NCBI RefSeq assembly: GCF_001908105.1
Contig: NZ_MKGQ01000006.1
Location: 140,566 to 172,072, forward strand
Origin: Xenorhabdus eapokensis
GTDB taxonomy: Bacteria > Pseudomonadota > Gammaproteobacteria > Enterobacterales > Enterobacteriaceae
DNA length: 31,507 bases
Direction: 5' to 3'
The notes beneath the pieces were generated by a model. The model searched no databases, was not told the origin of the DNA, and was given only the letters and a program-made list of their open reading frames with translations. The position numbers were made by a program, and so were the translations under genes. Positions 7,468 through 16,656 of this stretch are shown piece after piece. Numbering within the stretch: position 1 is the first letter of the stretch; every line of letters begins with the position of its first letter.

Positions 7468-8895
7468 ATGAGTACTGAAATTAAAGCCCAGGTCGTGGTG
7501 CTTGGTGCAGGCCCAGCAGGGTATTCTGCTGCTTTCCGTTGTGCGGACTTAGGTTTGGATACTGTTCTGGTTGAACGTTACTCTACTTTGGGTGGTGTTT
7601 GCCTTAATGTTGGTTGTATCCCATCCAAGGCTCTGCTTCATGTTGCCAAAGTGATTGAAGAAGCAAAAGCACTGTCACAACACGGTATCGTATTTGGTGA
7701 ACCACAAACTGATATCGATAAGATCCGTCTCTGGAAAGAAAAAGTTATTTCTCAGTTGACAGGTGGTCTGGGCGGCATGGCTAAGGGCCGTAAAGTTAAC
7801 GTTGTTAACGGTGTTGGTAAATTTACAGGCGCTAACACTCTGGTAGTAGAAGGCGAGAACGGCGCAACAACGATTAATTTTGAGAATGCCATTATCGCAG
7901 CGGGTTCACGCCCAATTCAGCTACCATTCATTCCACACGATGATCCTCGTGTATGGGATTCTACCGATGCACTGGAGCTGAAAACGGTTCCAGGACGCCT
8001 GTTGGTTATGGGTGGTGGTATCATTGGTCTGGAAATGGGGACTGTTTACCACGCTCTGGGTTCTCAGATCGACGTGGTAGAAATGTTCGATCAGGTTATT
8101 CCTGCGGCGGATAAAGACATTGTTAAAGTGTTCACTAAGCGCGTCAGCAAGAAGTTCAACTTGATGCTGGAAACTAAAGTGACCGCAGTAGAAGCTAAAG
8201 AAGATGGCATCTACGTCACAATGGAAGGTAAAAAAGCACCGGCAGAGCCACAGCGTTATGATGCGGTTCTGGTTGCTATCGGCCGTGTACCAAACGGTAA
8301 ATTGATTGATGCTGGCAAAGCAGGCGTTGAAGTTGATGATCGTGGCTTTATCCACGTGGATAAACAAATGCGTACTAACGTGCCTCACATCTTTGCTATC
8401 GGTGATATCGTTGGTCAGCCAATGCTGGCGCACAAAGGTGTCCACGAAGGCCACGTTGCTGCTGAAGTCATTTCTGGTAAGAAACATTATTTCGATCCAA
8501 AAGTGATTCCATCCATCGCTTACACTGAGCCAGAAGTGGCATGGGTTGGTCTGACTGAGAAAGAAGCAAAAGAAAAAGGCATCAGCTACGAAACTGCGAC
8601 TTTCCCATGGGCAGCATCCGGTCGTGCAATTGCATCTGATTGTTCAGATGGTATGACCAAGCTGATCTTCGATAAAGAAACTAACCGCGTTATTGGTGGT
8701 GCTGTTGTTGGTACTAACGGCGGTGAGCTGCTGGGTGAAATCGGTCTGGCTATCGAAATGGGTTGTGATGCAGAAGATATCGCTCTGACTATCCACGCTC
8801 ACCCAACACTGTACGAATCAATTGGTATGGCTGCGGAAATTTACGAAGGCAGCATCACTGATTTGCCAAACCCTAAGGCAAAGAAAAAGAAGTAA
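7468..8895 (+). CDS. lpd: Lpd, dihydrolipoamide dehydrogenase (E3)
   Basis: Lpd reoxidises dihydrolipoamide with FAD and NAD+. It is the shared E3 of pyruvate and 2-oxoglutarate dehydrogenases and the L-protein of glycine cleavage. The 475-residue product (E. coli 474) shows the FAD fold GAGPAG (13-18), the redox disulfide in GGVCLNVGCIPSK (Cys45, Cys50), the NAD fold GGGIIG (about 183-188), and the C-terminal pair His445/Glu450 in HAHPTLYES. Two ATG codons are adjacent (7465, 7468). The second is chosen because AAGAGG (7457-7462) is then 5 bases away and the product begins MSTEIK as in the family. The 202-base spacer after aceF leaves room for its own promoter, as known in E. coli. A bidirectional terminator follows. 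Confidence 0.98.
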   Translation: MSTEIKAQVVVLGAGPAGYSAAFRCADLGLDTVLVERYSTLGGVCLNVGCIPSKALLHVAKVIEEAKALSQHGIVFGEPQTDIDKIRLWKEKVISQLTGGLGGMAKGRKVNVVNGVGKFTGANTLVVEGENGATTINFENAIIAAGSRPIQLPFIPHDDPRVWDSTDALELKTVPGRLLVMGGGIIGLEMGTVYHALGSQIDVVEMFDQVIPAADKDIVKVFTKRVSKKFNLMLETKVTAVEAKEDGIYVTMEGKKAPAEPQRYDAVLVAIGRVPNGKLIDAGKAGVEVDDRGFIHVDKQMRTNVPHIFAIGDIVGQPMLAHKGVHEGHVAAEVISGKKHYFDPKVIPSIAYTEPEVAWVGLTEKEAKEKGISYETATFPWAASGRAIASDCSDGMTKLIFDKETNRVIGGAVVGTNGGELLGEIGLAIEMGCDAEDIALTIHAHPTLYESIGMAAEIYEGSITDLPNPKAKKKK

Positions 8896-8931
8896 TTCTT
8901 TAGATTTTGCAGTAGGTTAAGAAAAAATTTT

Positions 8932-8964
8932 AAACGGCTTTCAAATAGGGAAGCCGTTTTTATT
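8932..8964 (+). terminator. Bidirectional rho-independent terminator after lpd
   Basis: AAACGGCTT (8932-8940) pairs with AAGCCGTTT (8951-8959) and runs into TTTTTATT. On the other strand the same stem is followed by a T-rich run (complement of 8922-8931), so it can also stop transcription of the minus-strand gene at 9030-9659. Confidence 0.85.
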
Positions 8965-9029
8965 AGCAACTGTTATAGATAATGTTTTTCATTGAACAGA
9001 ATAACTTATTTGTAATAGGTTTAGTATCT

Positions 9030-9659
9030 TTAAAGATATTTTCTCAAACGATAATAATTTCCGACGAATATCCATTTTTCACTTTCAGAAGGAATTAATC
9101 TCATTGATGTTGTATCAGCATCAGGAAAGCCATATTGTTCAAACCCTAAATTTTGATAAAAAGGAACCGCATTAGGTTTAGCACTTACCCATATCTCTCC
9201 ATCTTTTGATAATTCCACTACTTTTTCAACAAGTAAACTGCCACATCCATGATTGCCAGGATGGGTGAGCATAAATCCTATTTTATCTGTACCTTCATTG
9301 TAAAAAGAGGAACCCCCTGTGACAAAAGTCATCACTCCTATGGGAATACCTTGCACTCGGCAGATAAAGTAACGATGATGTTTCACGCTATTTATCTGGT
9401 GAGGGTCTTGATAGATATTCTCTATTTCATGGGATACGCTAATGAAAGTATTATACCTTTCTATATCTTGATAGGAGGAAGAATTTAATGTTGAATACCA
9501 ATCACATGTGTTGCCCTTAATTTGAGCGAGTGCGAGAAACATTTCATTTTTATTGACTTCTTGTATAATTGTTTGGAATAACCGAGAGTATCTTTCTTTT
9601 GGTGATTCTCTTATATGTATTCTTGAGAAAATATTGTGAAACAGTTCTCTGGTTTTCAT
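9030..9659 (-). CDS. GNAT-like N-acetyltransferase, paralogue 1
   Basis: This 209-residue protein has no specific identity I recognise. Its C-terminal half carries GNAT fold features: strand IGFMLTHPGNHGCGSLLVEKVVEL, whose HPGNHGCG fits the acetyl-CoA pyrophosphate loop (Q/R-x-x-G-x-G/A type), and the late motif FYQNLGFEQYG. The N-terminal about 90 residues are less typical. It is homologous to the next minus-strand gene along its length (shared EVN, HRYFIC/YRHFIC, LGF and LIPSESEKW/LIPATSNKW). The start at 9659 lies 7 bases from AGGAG (9667-9671); an ATG at 9662 is also possible. Composition is visibly AT-richer than its neighbours, suggesting transfer. It sits between lpd and acnB, where E. 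coli has yacH. Substrate is unknown. Confidence 0.8.
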   Translation of the reverse strand: MKTRELFHNIFSRIHIRESPKERYSRLFQTIIQEVNKNEMFLALAQIKGNTCDWYSTLNSSSYQDIERYNTFISVSHEIENIYQDPHQINSVKHHRYFICRVQGIPIGVMTFVTGGSSFYNEGTDKIGFMLTHPGNHGCGSLLVEKVVELSKDGEIWVSAKPNAVPFYQNLGFEQYGFPDADTTSMRLIPSESEKWIFVGNYYRLRKYL

Positions 9660-9792
9660 CATATATCTCCTATATGCATTTTTTTAATAAGTTTAAGATA
9701 ATAAATAAAATTGTGTTCTCTGTGGTTTTTTATAGATAACATTTTCCACGCATTATTTTCCATGGTTTTTCCCATAAAAAATTGGATTAAAT

Positions 9793-10473
9793 TTACAATA
9801 AATGGCATTGCCAATTTGAATTACGTGGGTGAGGAGTTCTCTTAAGTTGATATTTTCCATTGATTTTATGCCATTTATTGCTCGTGGCAGGGATTAATTT
9901 CATAGATTTCAAATTGATAAAATTACCAATAAATAAAAAGCCTAATTTTTGGTAAAAAATTTCGGCATCAGGTTCTGCTTTAACTTCTAATATACCTTGA
10001 TGGCCTAAAGAGAGAGATATATTGATCACATGTTGAACCAGCAGACCACCATAACCATAACCGTTAGGATAGGTTAGTATGAATGATATTTGGTCAACGT
10101 TATCATCAGATAGATTAGGCTTGGCAAGGCTCAATATTATGAGCCCAACGGCTTTATTTGTAACTGAACATGAACAGATAAAATGGCGATAGTTCTGTAG
10201 ACCTCCAGTAACATTTGTATCATTAAAGATTCTTTTTATAGAGTTACATGTACTGATGAATGTAGCATGTCTATTGCTAAACATTGCCCCTATGATAGGT
10301 TCATAAAACCAACTGGATTCATTTCTCTGGATTTCGTTAAGCGCAGATAGCATACTATGTTGATTAACTTCCTTAATTTTGGCCTGATATTCCGGATAAA
10401 ATTTTTCTGATGTAAAAATTTCCGGATTATAATTTGCTCCTGCTATAGCGTCATGTTCTTCTCTGTTGGGCAT
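9793..10473 (-). CDS. GNAT-like N-acetyltransferase, paralogue 2
   Basis: This 226-residue protein is related to the preceding gene and upstream of it on the minus strand, separated by 133 bases. GNAT-like features are ISFILTYPNGYGYGGLLVQHVIN, with the pyrophosphate-loop pattern PNGYGYGG, and FYQKLGFLFIG near the C-terminus. Conserved with its paralogue are IKEVNQHSM, TFIS, YRHFICSC and SMKLIPATSNKW. It differs by an extra N-terminal stretch (MPNREEHDAIAGANYNPEIF) and a C-terminal extension ending in NWQCHLL. The start at 10473 is preferred over the ATG at 10479, because AAGGA on the minus strand is then about 7 bases away. AT-rich composition and absence from the E. coli locus suggest horizontal acquisition. 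The substrate could be a small molecule, peptide or protein; the sequence does not say. Confidence 0.8.
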   Translation of the reverse strand: MPNREEHDAIAGANYNPEIFTSEKFYPEYQAKIKEVNQHSMLSALNEIQRNESSWFYEPIIGAMFSNRHATFISTCNSIKRIFNDTNVTGGLQNYRHFICSCSVTNKAVGLIILSLAKPNLSDDNVDQISFILTYPNGYGYGGLLVQHVINISLSLGHQGILEVKAEPDAEIFYQKLGFLFIGNFINLKSMKLIPATSNKWHKINGKYQLKRTPHPRNSNWQCHLL

Positions 10474-10707
10474 AATCATATCCTTTTAAACGATATTGAA
10501 AGATTTTTGAGCCATATACCATGATTAGAAACTATGTTAAAAAAATTTAATATGGAAGTTTGCGTGTTCAAGTAGAAGATTCTGTATAGAAGTTAAGGGA
10601 TTTTCAGGCCAGAATAACAACAAATAGCATTTAAAACTTTAATACCCTCTCTGAGCTAATTTATCCAGAATTTTATCATGGTTCAATGTTGATTTTATGT
10701 GAATGAA

Positions 10708-10736
10708 TTAACATGCTATTCAAATTTTGGTATGCT
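10708..10736 (+). promoter_or_regulatory. Putative sigma-70 promoter of acnB
   Basis: TTAACA (10708-10713) and TATGCT (10731-10736) are separated by 17 bases, differing from consensus at one and two positions. Transcription would start near 10743, giving a leader of about 150 bases before the GTG start. Confidence 0.6.
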
Positions 10737-10814
10737 AAATGCCCGAAGCTGAGCATAATTCTGATGTTATGCGAGCAAAATCCTCTGACCTTGCACCTTT
10801 GATGATTGTTTTCA

Positions 10815-10838
10815 GATGATCATTTTCTAATGATCATT
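10815..10838 (+). repeat. Twin ATGATCAT palindromes in the acnB leader
   Basis: ATGATCAT occurs at 10816-10823 and 10830-10837, separated by TTTCTA. Each copy is self-complementary, and together they can form an 8-pair RNA stem with a 6-base loop. A regulator site or a leader hairpin is possible. Confidence 0.5.
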
Positions 10839-10892
10839 AGCGGGTGCTGACAGCCGGGTATATAAAATGACAATGAGAGCGAGGAGAAAGTC

Positions 10893-13490
10893 GTGCTAGA
10901 AGAATACCGTAAGCACGTAGCCGAGCGTGCAGCTCAAGGCATCGTCCCTAAGCCGTTAGACGCAGCTCAAGCAGCAGCGCTGGTCGAATTACTGAAGAAC
11001 CCACCTAAAGATGAAGACGCTTTTCTGGTAGATCTACTGACCAATCGTGTTCCTCCTGGTGTAGATGAAGCTGCTTATGTTAAAGCAAGTTTCCTTGCTG
11101 CCGTTGCTAAGGGAGAAACAACCTCTCCTTTGGTGACCCAGGAAAAAGCTATTGAATTGTTAGGAACCATGCAGGGTGGGTATAATATCCACGCTTTAAT
11201 TGATGCTTTAGATGATGAAAAGTTAGCTCCGATTGCGGCGAAGGCACTTTCTCATACTTTGCTGATGTTCGACAGCTTCTATGATGTAGAAGAAAAAGCA
11301 AAAGCGGGTAATGTCTATGCCAAACAGATTATGCAATCATGGGCTGATGCAGAATGGTTCCTTGGGCGCCCTGAATTAGCGGAAAAAATCACCGTTACCG
11401 TCTTTAAAGTTACGGGGGAAACCAACACCGATGATCTTTCTCCTGCTCCTGATGCGTGGTCACGTCCTGATATTCCCCTCCATGCTTTGGCAATGCTCAA
11501 GAATGCCCGTGAAGGTATTGAGCCTGATCAAGCCGGTGTTGTAGGCCCGATTAAGCAAATCGAAGCCCTGAGCAAGAAAGGTTACCCGTTGGCTTACGTT
11601 GGGGATGTTGTTGGTACTGGTTCTTCCCGTAAATCGGCAACTAACTCCGTCTTGTGGTTTATGGGAGAAGATATTCCGTTTGTACCCAATAAACGGGGTG
11701 CAGGCGTGGTATTGGGCGGAAAAATTGCCCCCATTTTCTTCAATACGATGGAAGATGCCGGTGCTCTGCCAATCGAGGTGGATGTTTCCAAACTGAATAT
11801 GGGGGATGTGATTGATATCTATCCCTATAAAGGTGAAATCCGCCATCACGAAACCAATGAGTTATTGGCGAATTTTGCACTGAAAACTGATGTTCTGATC
11901 GATGAAGTCCGTGCCGGTGGTCGTATCCCACTGATTATCGGCCGTGGTTTGACAGGCAAAGCGCGTGAAGCTCTGGGCTTGCCACACAGTGATGTATTCC
12001 GTCAGGCAAAAGCGGTGGCAAAAAGTGATCGTGGCTTCTCATTGGCACAAAAAATGGTTGGCCGTGCATGTGGTAAAAGCGGTATCCGTCCAGGGGAATA
12101 TTGTGAGCCTAAGATGACTTCTGTGGGTTCTCAGGATACCACTGGGCCAATGACGCGGGATGAGTTGAAAGATTTGGCGTGTCTGGGCTTCTCTGCGGAT
12201 CTGGTCATGCAATCATTTTGTCATACCGCTGCCTATCCAAAACCTGTTGATGTGACGACACACCATACTCTGCCTGATTTCATTATGAACCGTGGTGGGG
12301 TATCACTGCGTCCGGGAGATGGCATTATCCACTCATGGTTGAACCGCATGTTGTTGCCAGATACCGTGGGTACAGGTGGAGATTCCCACACCCGTTTCCC
12401 AATAGGTATTTCTTTCCCGGCTGGTTCAGGTCTGGTGGCATTTGCGGCGGCAACAGGCGTCATGCCGTTGGATATGCCAGAATCCGTACTGGTTCGTTTT
12501 AAAGGAAAAATGCAGCCTGGCATAACCTTGCGTGATCTGGTTCATGCTATTCCTTATTATGCGATCCAGCAAGGTTTGCTGACCGTTGAAAAGAAAGGTA
12601 AGCAAAACATCTTCTCTGGCCGTATTCTTGAGATTGAAGGTTTGCCAGAACTCAAAGTTGAACAGGCATTCGAGTTGGCTGATGCCTCTGCGGAACGTTC
12701 TGCGGCAGGATGTACCATTAAACTGGATAAAGAGCCAATTATTGAATACTTGCAGTCGAACATTGTCTTGCTGAAATGGATGATTGCGGAAGGTTATGGT
12801 GATCGCCGGACATTGGAACGCCGTATTATCGGCATGGAAAACTGGCTGAAAGATCCTCAATTGTTGGAAGCGGATGCAGATGCTGAATACGCAGCCGTTA
12901 TTGAGATCGATCTGGCAGACATTAAAGAGCCTATTTTATGTGCGCCTAATGATCCTGATGATGCACGTCTGTTATCCGAAGTAGCTAACAGTAAAATTGA
13001 CGAAGTTTTCATTGGCTCTTGCATGACAAATATTGGTCATTTCCGTGCGGCGGGTAAATTGTTGGATCAGCATAAAGGCCAGCTACCGACTCGCTTGTGG
13101 GTTGCTCCTCCGACTAAGATGGACGCCGCCCAATTAACAGAAGAGGGTTATTACAGCATTTTTGGCAAGAGTGGAGCACGTATTGAGATCCCAGGTTGTT
13201 CATTGTGTATGGGGAATCAGGCGCGTGTGGCAGATGGTGCCACAGTGGTATCCACTTCGACTCGTAACTTCCCTAACCGCCTTGGTTCCGGTGCTAATGT
13301 TTATCTTGCTTCGGCGGAGTTGGCGGCTGTCGCTTCATTGTTGGGACGCTTGCCAACGCCAGAAGAGTATTTACAGTTTATGGATCAAGTCGATGAAACC
13401 GCAGCAGATACTTATCGCTATCTCAATTTTGATCAATTGAATCAATACACAGAAAAAGCGGAAGATGTCATCTTCCAAACCGCAGTATAA
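10893..13490 (+). CDS. acnB: AcnB, aconitate hydratase B
   Basis: AcnB isomerises citrate and isocitrate in the TCA cycle and, by family knowledge, can bind mRNA when it loses its iron-sulfur cluster. The product is 865 residues, identical in length to E. coli AcnB, with the HEAT-like N-terminal domain first and the swivel domain before the catalytic domains. The 4Fe-4S ligands are in place: Cys710 (GSCMTN), Cys769 and Cys772 (GCSLCMGN). The start codon is GTG at 10893, with GAGGAG (10881-10886) as ribosome site, and the opening [16 protein letters not shown] fits the family. A strong terminator follows the gene. Confidence 0.98.
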   Translation: MLEEYRKHVAERAAQGIVPKPLDAAQAAALVELLKNPPKDEDAFLVDLLTNRVPPGVDEAAYVKASFLAAVAKGETTSPLVTQEKAIELLGTMQGGYNIHALIDALDDEKLAPIAAKALSHTLLMFDSFYDVEEKAKAGNVYAKQIMQSWADAEWFLGRPELAEKITVTVFKVTGETNTDDLSPAPDAWSRPDIPLHALAMLKNAREGIEPDQAGVVGPIKQIEALSKKGYPLAYVGDVVGTGSSRKSATNSVLWFMGEDIPFVPNKRGAGVVLGGKIAPIFFNTMEDAGALPIEVDVSKLNMGDVIDIYPYKGEIRHHETNELLANFALKTDVLIDEVRAGGRIPLIIGRGLTGKAREALGLPHSDVFRQAKAVAKSDRGFSLAQKMVGRACGKSGIRPGEYCEPKMTSVGSQDTTGPMTRDELKDLACLGFSADLVMQSFCHTAAYPKPVDVTTHHTLPDFIMNRGGVSLRPGDGIIHSWLNRMLLPDTVGTGGDSHTRFPIGISFPAGSGLVAFAAATGVMPLDMPESVLVRFKGKMQPGITLRDLVHAIPYYAIQQGLLTVEKKGKQNIFSGRILEIEGLPELKVEQAFELADASAERSAAGCTIKLDKEPIIEYLQSNIVLLKWMIAEGYGDRRTLERRIIGMENWLKDPQLLEADADAEYAAVIEIDLADIKEPILCAPNDPDDARLLSEVANSKIDEVFIGSCMTNIGHFRAAGKLLDQHKGQLPTRLWVAPPTKMDAAQLTEEGYYSIFGKSGARIEIPGCSLCMGNQARVADGATVVSTSTRNFPNRLGSGANVYLASAELAAVASLLGRLPTPEEYLQFMDQVDETAADTYRYLNFDQLNQYTEKAEDVIFQTAV

Positions 13491-13510
13491 AAAAGTATAT
13501 TGCAGCGAAT

Positions 13511-13537
13511 GGGGAAGCAAATGCTTCCCCTTTTTTT
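13511..13537 (+). terminator. Rho-independent terminator after acnB
   Basis: GGGGAAGC (13511-13518) pairs perfectly with GCTTCCCC (13523-13530) around AAAT and is followed by seven T. Confidence 0.95.
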
Positions 13538-13641
13538 GTTTTTGTATCAGTCTGTGGGTGGCTCAGAGGTGGAAGTCGCTGAAATGTTTAAAATCCAAAT
13601 GAAATTATTTGGCATCTGTAAAAATAGTCAGGGGGTATGTG

Positions 13642-14019
13642 ATGGAATATGAATTTATGCAGGATGTTACCGGCCAGGTAACAACATCCTTTTCAATGGA
13701 TCATGAAGCCATCGGTTATTGGTTGAATGAAGAAGTGAAAGGCGATTTGCGCGTATTGGATAAAATCATTGTAGCCTTGCAAAAGATTAAAGGTAGTGAA
13801 CGCCAATGGCAGTTGGCTGGTCATGAATATACGCTATTGATGAGTGAAGATGAGATCATGATCAGGGCTAATCAATTGCAATTTGATACAGAGGTTATAG
13901 AAGAAGGAATGAGTTATTACGATAACGAGAGTTTGGCCTTTTGTGGGACAGATGATTTTATCAATATGTTGGCTGATTACAGAGGATTTATTCTGCAAAA
14001 AAGAAAACGAAAGCATTAA
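13642..14019 (+). CDS. yacL: YacL family protein (UPF0231)
   Basis: This is a small conserved cytoplasmic protein of unknown function that follows acnB in E. coli as well. The product is 125 residues (E. coli 120) and collinear: MEYEFMQDVTGQV at the start, GSERQWQLAGHEYTLLM in the middle, then MIRANQLQFD, YYDNESLAFCGTDDF, and a basic C-terminal end. The ATG at 13642 is chosen over an upstream in-frame start because AGGGGG (13630-13635) precedes it and the family begins there. It is acidic apart from its C-terminus, with no membrane segment. After it the gene order departs from E. coli, where speD and speE lie nearby. Confidence 0.9.
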   Translation: MEYEFMQDVTGQVTTSFSMDHEAIGYWLNEEVKGDLRVLDKIIVALQKIKGSERQWQLAGHEYTLLMSEDEIMIRANQLQFDTEVIEEGMSYYDNESLAFCGTDDFINMLADYRGFILQKRKRKH

Positions 14020-14059
14020 TGTACAAGCAATGAAGGCTTTCTGCCATAATCTATGTTCC

Positions 14060-14098
14060 ATCACATTCTTGTGTTGTGATAGTGGCTTTCTATTTTTT
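14060..14098 (+). terminator. Possible weak terminator after yacL
   Basis: ATCACA (14060-14065) can pair with TGTGAT (14075-14080), followed after 12 bases by TTTTTT (14093-14098). The gap between stem and T-run makes it weak. Confidence 0.3.
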
Positions 14099-14185
14099 GA
14101 ACAGGAGCCTATGTTTGCTGGTGGCGTTCATGGTGAGTAACGGCATTGAATGGGGATAGGTTCCAACAATAACGGTGGACTTTGT

Positions 14186-15058
14186 ATGGAAAAGATCAAT
14201 CTGTCACATGAGATTGATAAAGCGGCAAGCTGGTTTACCAACAATCAGGATCTACTGATTCAGTATGCGGTAAACATTGTATCTGCCATTTTGATTCTTA
14301 TCGTTGGCTTATTTGTTGCCAAATTGGCTAATAAAGCAACCAGGCGTGTTATGTCACTGCGTGGCATTGATACCACCATTTCTGATTTTCTATCCGCGAT
14401 TATTCGTTACGCTATCATAGCATTTACGATTATTGCTGTTCTTGGGAAATTGGGCATTCAGACCGCATCTGTGATTGCCGTCATTGGTGCCGCAGGTTTG
14501 GCGGTAGGCTTGGCATTGCAAGGCTCACTGTCTAATTTTGCTGCCGGCGTTCTATTGGTTATTTTCCGTCCGCTTCGCACTGGCGAATATGTCAGCATTG
14601 GCGCTGTAGAAGGAACTGTTACGCAAGTACAGATCTTCTCGACAACATTGCGCACGGCAGATGGCCGTATCATTGTGATCCCCAACGGTAAAATTATTGC
14701 GGACAATATTATCAATACCAGCCGTGAGCCTGATCGCCGTACCCAAATTATGGTGGGGGTTGCATATGATGCCGATATTGATGAAGTGAAAAGAGTGTTG
14801 GATGATGTGATTCAAGCAGATAAACGCATTCAACATGAAAAAGGTGTCACGATCCGCCTGCATGAAATGGCTCCCTCATCATTGAACTTTATTGTGCGTG
14901 TGTGGACCACCAATGGTGATGCATGGAATGTCTATTGGGATTTGATGGAAAACTTTAAGCGTACTTTGGATAAACACAATATCGGTATTCCATTCCCACA
15001 AATGGATGTTTATTTACATCAGCAAAACAGTGCCTTACAGAAGAAGGCAGACAAATAA
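14186..15058 (+). CDS. mscS: MscS, small-conductance mechanosensitive channel
   Basis: MscS opens under membrane tension to release solutes on hypo-osmotic shock. The 290-residue protein (E. coli 286) has three N-terminal membrane segments (about residues 28-50, 68-88 and 95-125). The third is the pore helix with the Gly/Ala-rich pattern [25 protein letters not shown]. The cytoplasmic beta/alpha vestibule follows, with [22 protein letters not shown] and a C-terminal part ending [13 protein letters not shown]. The ATG at 14186 is chosen because the family begins at this point and GGTGGA lies about 6 bases upstream; an in-frame start at 14150 would add residues not seen in MscS. argO follows after a terminator, as in E. 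coli. Confidence 0.95.
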   Translation: MEKINLSHEIDKAASWFTNNQDLLIQYAVNIVSAILILIVGLFVAKLANKATRRVMSLRGIDTTISDFLSAIIRYAIIAFTIIAVLGKLGIQTASVIAVIGAAGLAVGLALQGSLSNFAAGVLLVIFRPLRTGEYVSIGAVEGTVTQVQIFSTTLRTADGRIIVIPNGKIIADNIINTSREPDRRTQIMVGVAYDADIDEVKRVLDDVIQADKRIQHEKGVTIRLHEMAPSSLNFIVRVWTTNGDAWNVYWDLMENFKRTLDKHNIGIPFPQMDVYLHQQNSALQKKADK

Positions 15059-15068
15059 TCAAAATATC

Positions 15069-15098
15069 GTGGTGTGAGAATTTCTCACATCACTTTTC
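15069..15098 (+). terminator. Rho-independent terminator after mscS
   Basis: GTGGTGTGAG (15069-15078) pairs with CTCACATCAC (15084-15093), with one G-U pair, around AATTT and followed by TTTT. Confidence 0.8.
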
Positions 15099-15104
15099 CT
15101 AATG

Positions 15105-15156
15105 ATGCATTAGAATCATTCATTTTTACTAATGCATTACCTTGTTTAATATGCAT
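15105..15156. promoter_or_regulatory. Three ATGCAT sites upstream of argO
   Basis: ATGCAT palindromes occur at 15105-15110, 15132-15137 and 15151-15156. The middle one is part of the ten-base palindrome TAATGCATTA (15130-15139). They lie within 92 bases of the argO start, where ArgP and Lrp act in E. coli. Whether either protein binds here is inference. Confidence 0.35.
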
Positions 15157-15196
15157 TGATCTCGTAACTAATTGAATAATTATTAGGAATCTTTGC

Positions 15197-15838
15197 ATGT
15201 TATCAACATTTATTGAGGGCTTTTTTCTTAGTGCTGCGATGATCCTTCCGCTTGGGCCACAAAATGTCTTTGTCATGCAGCAAGGGAGCAGAAAACAGTT
15301 CCACTTAATGAGTGCCACATTATGCTCCACCAGTGATGCGCTCCTCATCATTGCAGGGATATTTGGTGGCAGTGCCTTGCTGGGACAATCCGTACTTTTA
15401 TTACAAGCTGTGACATGGGGAGGCGTCGCATTTTTACTATGGTATGGATGGGGGGCTTTTCGAACAGCATTATCGGCAGAAGTCGAACTCTCTCGTACTG
15501 AAAAAATTGTCCAGAGCCGTTGGCGAGTTATAGTCACGTTATTTGCTGTGACATGGCTAAATCCCCATGTTTATCTGGATACCATTGTTGTCTTGGGAAG
15601 TATAGGAGGGCAATTGTCAGCCGAGCTTCGGCCGTGGTTTACCACTGGAGCGGTAATGGCATCGATCAGTTGGTTTTTTATGTTGTCATGCTTATCTGCG
15701 TGGTTTGCACCGGTGCTTAACCGACCGAGAGCACAACGGATCATCAATATCTTTGTTGGCTGCGTGATGTGGTATATCGCCTGGAGCTTAATCAAGCAAG
15801 GATATAGATTTTTTATTGATGACAAGTTCGCTCTATAG
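15197..15838 (+). CDS. argO: ArgO, arginine exporter (LysE family)
   Basis: ArgO exports arginine across the inner membrane and protects against excess arginine or its toxic analogue. The 213-residue product (E. coli 211) has about six hydrophobic segments. It carries the LysE-family N-terminal signature [23 protein letters not shown] region (here [19 protein letters not shown]), [17 protein letters not shown], the [17 protein letters not shown] motif, and a C-terminal [20 protein letters not shown] segment. The start ATG is preceded by TAGGAA (15184-15189). In E. coli the LysR-type protein ArgP activates argO when arginine is bound; argP is present here 2 kb away, in the same arrangement. 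Confidence 0.95.
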   Translation: MLSTFIEGFFLSAAMILPLGPQNVFVMQQGSRKQFHLMSATLCSTSDALLIIAGIFGGSALLGQSVLLLQAVTWGGVAFLLWYGWGAFRTALSAEVELSRTEKIVQSRWRVIVTLFAVTWLNPHVYLDTIVVLGSIGGQLSAELRPWFTTGAVMASISWFFMLSCLSAWFAPVLNRPRAQRIINIFVGCVMWYIAWSLIKQGYRFFIDDKFAL

Positions 15839-15921
15839 ATTAATGCCCTATAGATTACTTCTCCATAAATAGTGTGCTAATGTTTCTGAAAGCGCCTTAT
15901 TCATGTCATTTTGGAGGTCTT

Positions 15922-16656
15922 GTGAAACGTAAATCACTGGTATTAGCTGCGATGATGGCTTTAGGAAGCCTGTCTTGCATGACGGCTTCCGCCGCTGACT
16001 CACTCTCTGTTCCCCATATTTCCACCTCTGGTAACGCGATAATTAAAGCGACACCAGATATGGCTACTTTGGTCATCCATGTGAGTGAAACTCAAAAGAG
16101 TGCGGCAGAAGCAAAGAACAAAGTAGACAGGCGCGTTGCGAAATATTTTGATTTTCTGAAAAACAGTGGCATCGAAAAGAAAGATATTGATGCCGCCAAC
16201 TTACGCACTCAGCCAGAATATCAATATGAACAAAAGAGTGGAAAATCAAGTATTACGGGTTATAGGGCGTCGCGTTCGGTTGAAGTGAAAGTTCACAAGC
16301 TGGAGCAACTGAATGCCTTATTGGATGGCGCCCTGAAAGCAGGGCTGAATGAGATTAATTCCGTTCAGTTTGGTGTAAGTAACCCGCAACGTTATCGCGA
16401 TGAAGCCAGACAAAAAGCCATTGAGAATGCCATTCAACAGGCAACTACTTTGGCAAAAGGATTTAACAGTAAATTAGGCCCTGTATATAGCATTAATTAC
16501 CGTGCGCCTGAAGCTGTGCCTGTCCCAATCAGTCGCCTGAAATATCAGGCAAATCTGTTGGCCGCCCCAGCTTCTGACTCAGCCAGTGAAACTTACGAAC
16601 CACAGAGTATTGAGTTTTCTGATCACGTTGATGCCGTTTTTGAATTACAGCGTTAA
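15922..16656 (+). CDS. yggE: YggE, periplasmic SIMPL-domain protein
   Basis: YggE belongs to the SIMPL-domain (DUF541) family and has been associated with lower oxidative stress in E. coli; the mechanism is not established. With a GTG start at 15922 the product is 244 residues (E. coli 246). It begins with a signal peptide: basic MKRK, hydrophobic core [12 protein letters not shown], and a likely cleavage after TASA. The mature part shows [51 protein letters not shown] (in pieces) and [27 protein letters not shown] at 15913-15917 supports the GTG over upstream in-frame starts at 15874 and 15880. Its stop overlaps the stop of convergent argP by three bases, within 16653-16656. Confidence 0.9.
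   Translation: MKRKSLVLAAMMALGSLSCMTASAADSLSVPHISTSGNAIIKATPDMATLVIHVSETQKSAAEAKNKVDRRVAKYFDFLKNSGIEKKDIDAANLRTQPEYQYEQKSGKSSITGYRASRSVEVKVHKLEQLNALLDGALKAGLNEINSVQFGVSNPQRYRDEARQKAIENAIQQATTLAKGFNSKLGPVYSINYRAPEAVPVPISRLKYQANLLAAPASDSASETYEPQSIEFSDHVDAVFELQR

Larger units (their letters stand above)
10480..10892. other. 413-base spacer: divergent control region of the GNAT gene and acnB
   Basis: No coding frame is apparent. It contains the minus-strand leader of the GNAT-like gene, a good sigma-70 promoter facing acnB (10708-10736), an inverted repeat GCATAA/TTATGC (10753-10772), and a double ATGATCAT palindrome (10816-10837) in the acnB leader. Confidence 0.7.

Noticed and set aside
9249..9488. 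Plus-strand 79-codon frame opposite the first GNAT-like gene
   Set aside because: No recognisable features or ribosome site, and the minus-strand frame has clear GNAT motifs shared with its neighbour.
14150..14185. Longer MscS start at 14150
   Set aside because: The added residues are not part of the MscS family, and the start at 14186 has a better-placed ribosome site.
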